NCBI RefSeq assembly: GCF_001314875.1
Contig: NZ_LJZS01000015.1
Location: 23,679-87,678, forward strand
Direction of reading: 5' to 3'
Length of the DNA: 64,000 nt
From: Halomonas sp. HL-48
GTDB taxonomy: Bacteria; Pseudomonadota; Gammaproteobacteria; Pseudomonadales; Halomonadaceae
This document shows positions 63,933 to 64,000 of this stretch, piece by piece. Numbering within the stretch: the stretch's first letter is position 1; each line of letters starts with the position of its first letter. The notes under the pieces are model-generated. The model did no database searches. It saw nothing but the letters and a program-made list of their open reading frames with translations, and was not told the DNA's origin. A program made the position numbers and the translations under genes.

Positions 63933-64000
63933 TCAATGTGTCGATGACGGAACCTCATGGTACTTCGCCAGCTCCTCGCTCATCACCTCAATAGGGCACT
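63933..64000 (-). CDS. Possible 3' end of a minus-strand gene
   Basis: The last 21 codons before a stop at 63933 read CPIEVMSEELAKYHEVPSST in one minus-strand frame. The piece is plausible as protein but too short to identify. It may be the C-terminus of a gene that continues beyond the window. Confidence 0.3.
   Translation of the reverse strand, partial: CPIEVMSEELAKYHEVPSSTH

Overview
The window reads as chromosome of a halophilic gammaproteobacterium of the Halomonadaceae (Halomonas/Vreelandella type). The evidence is high-GC coding sequence, an acidic proteome, an Entner-Doudoroff (ED) gene set arranged as in pseudomonads and halomonads, an aerobic cobalamin pathway, and a GH13 alpha-glucosidase that matches my memory of the Halomonas sp. 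H11 enzyme very closely. Assignment is by recognition of protein families; no database search was run.

Region 1 (1-12.7 kb), sugar entry and lower glycolysis: the 3' end of a Cra/FruR regulator, methylglyoxal synthase, pyruvate kinase divergent from GAPDH, then an aglEFGAK-type operon on the minus strand (binding protein, two permeases, alpha-glucosidase, ATPase, with a LacI regulator last). A LamB/ScrY-type porin diverges from it. The shared promoter region carries three CTTAAnCGnTTAAG-like LacI-type operators.

Region 2 (12.8-14.7 kb): a secreted DUF3455 protein, an ECF sigma factor and an RskA-like anti-sigma factor, followed by a small decayed ORF.

Region 3 (15.2-27.5 kb), central hexose metabolism: zwf-pgl-eda on the plus strand; on the minus strand a D-galactonate operon (dgoR-dgoD-dgoK-dgoA-lactonase) and an edd-glk-aldo/keto reductase-fructokinase operon. 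Near-identical palindromes of the TGTAGTAAAATTACA type lie between pyk and gap, before zwf and twice before edd. They look like HexR operators, so one KDPG-responsive circuit probably links these promoters. Disaccharide uptake and hydrolysis (agl) would feed glucose and fructose into Glk/Frk and the ED route.

Region 4 (27.7-33.2 kb), late cobalamin assembly: cobT-cbiB-cobD-cobU-cobS-cobC plus a second, degenerate CobU-like protein.

Region 5 (33.4-41.8 kb), an accessory type VI secretion island between the cobalamin blocks: vgrG, a DUF4123 adaptor, a 1084-residue unrecognised putative effector, and two tandem exported Sel1-repeat proteins (candidate immunity) followed by the stub of a third copy.

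Region 6 (41.8-62.5 kb), cobalamin uptake and corrin ring synthesis: btuFCD behind a cobalamin riboswitch on the minus strand. Then a long tightly overlapping plus-strand operon: fused ChlI/ChlD chelatase subunit, cobO, cobB, cobW, cobN, cobG, cobH, cobI, cobJ, cobL, cobE, cobM, cobF. cobK is inverted inside it, and a 142-bp branched inverted-repeat element sits between cobG and cobH. ytoQ follows.

Region 7 (62.5-64 kb): REP-like palindromes, then an integron-type gene cassette with a recognisable attC site and the start of a second cassette. No integrase gene is in the window.
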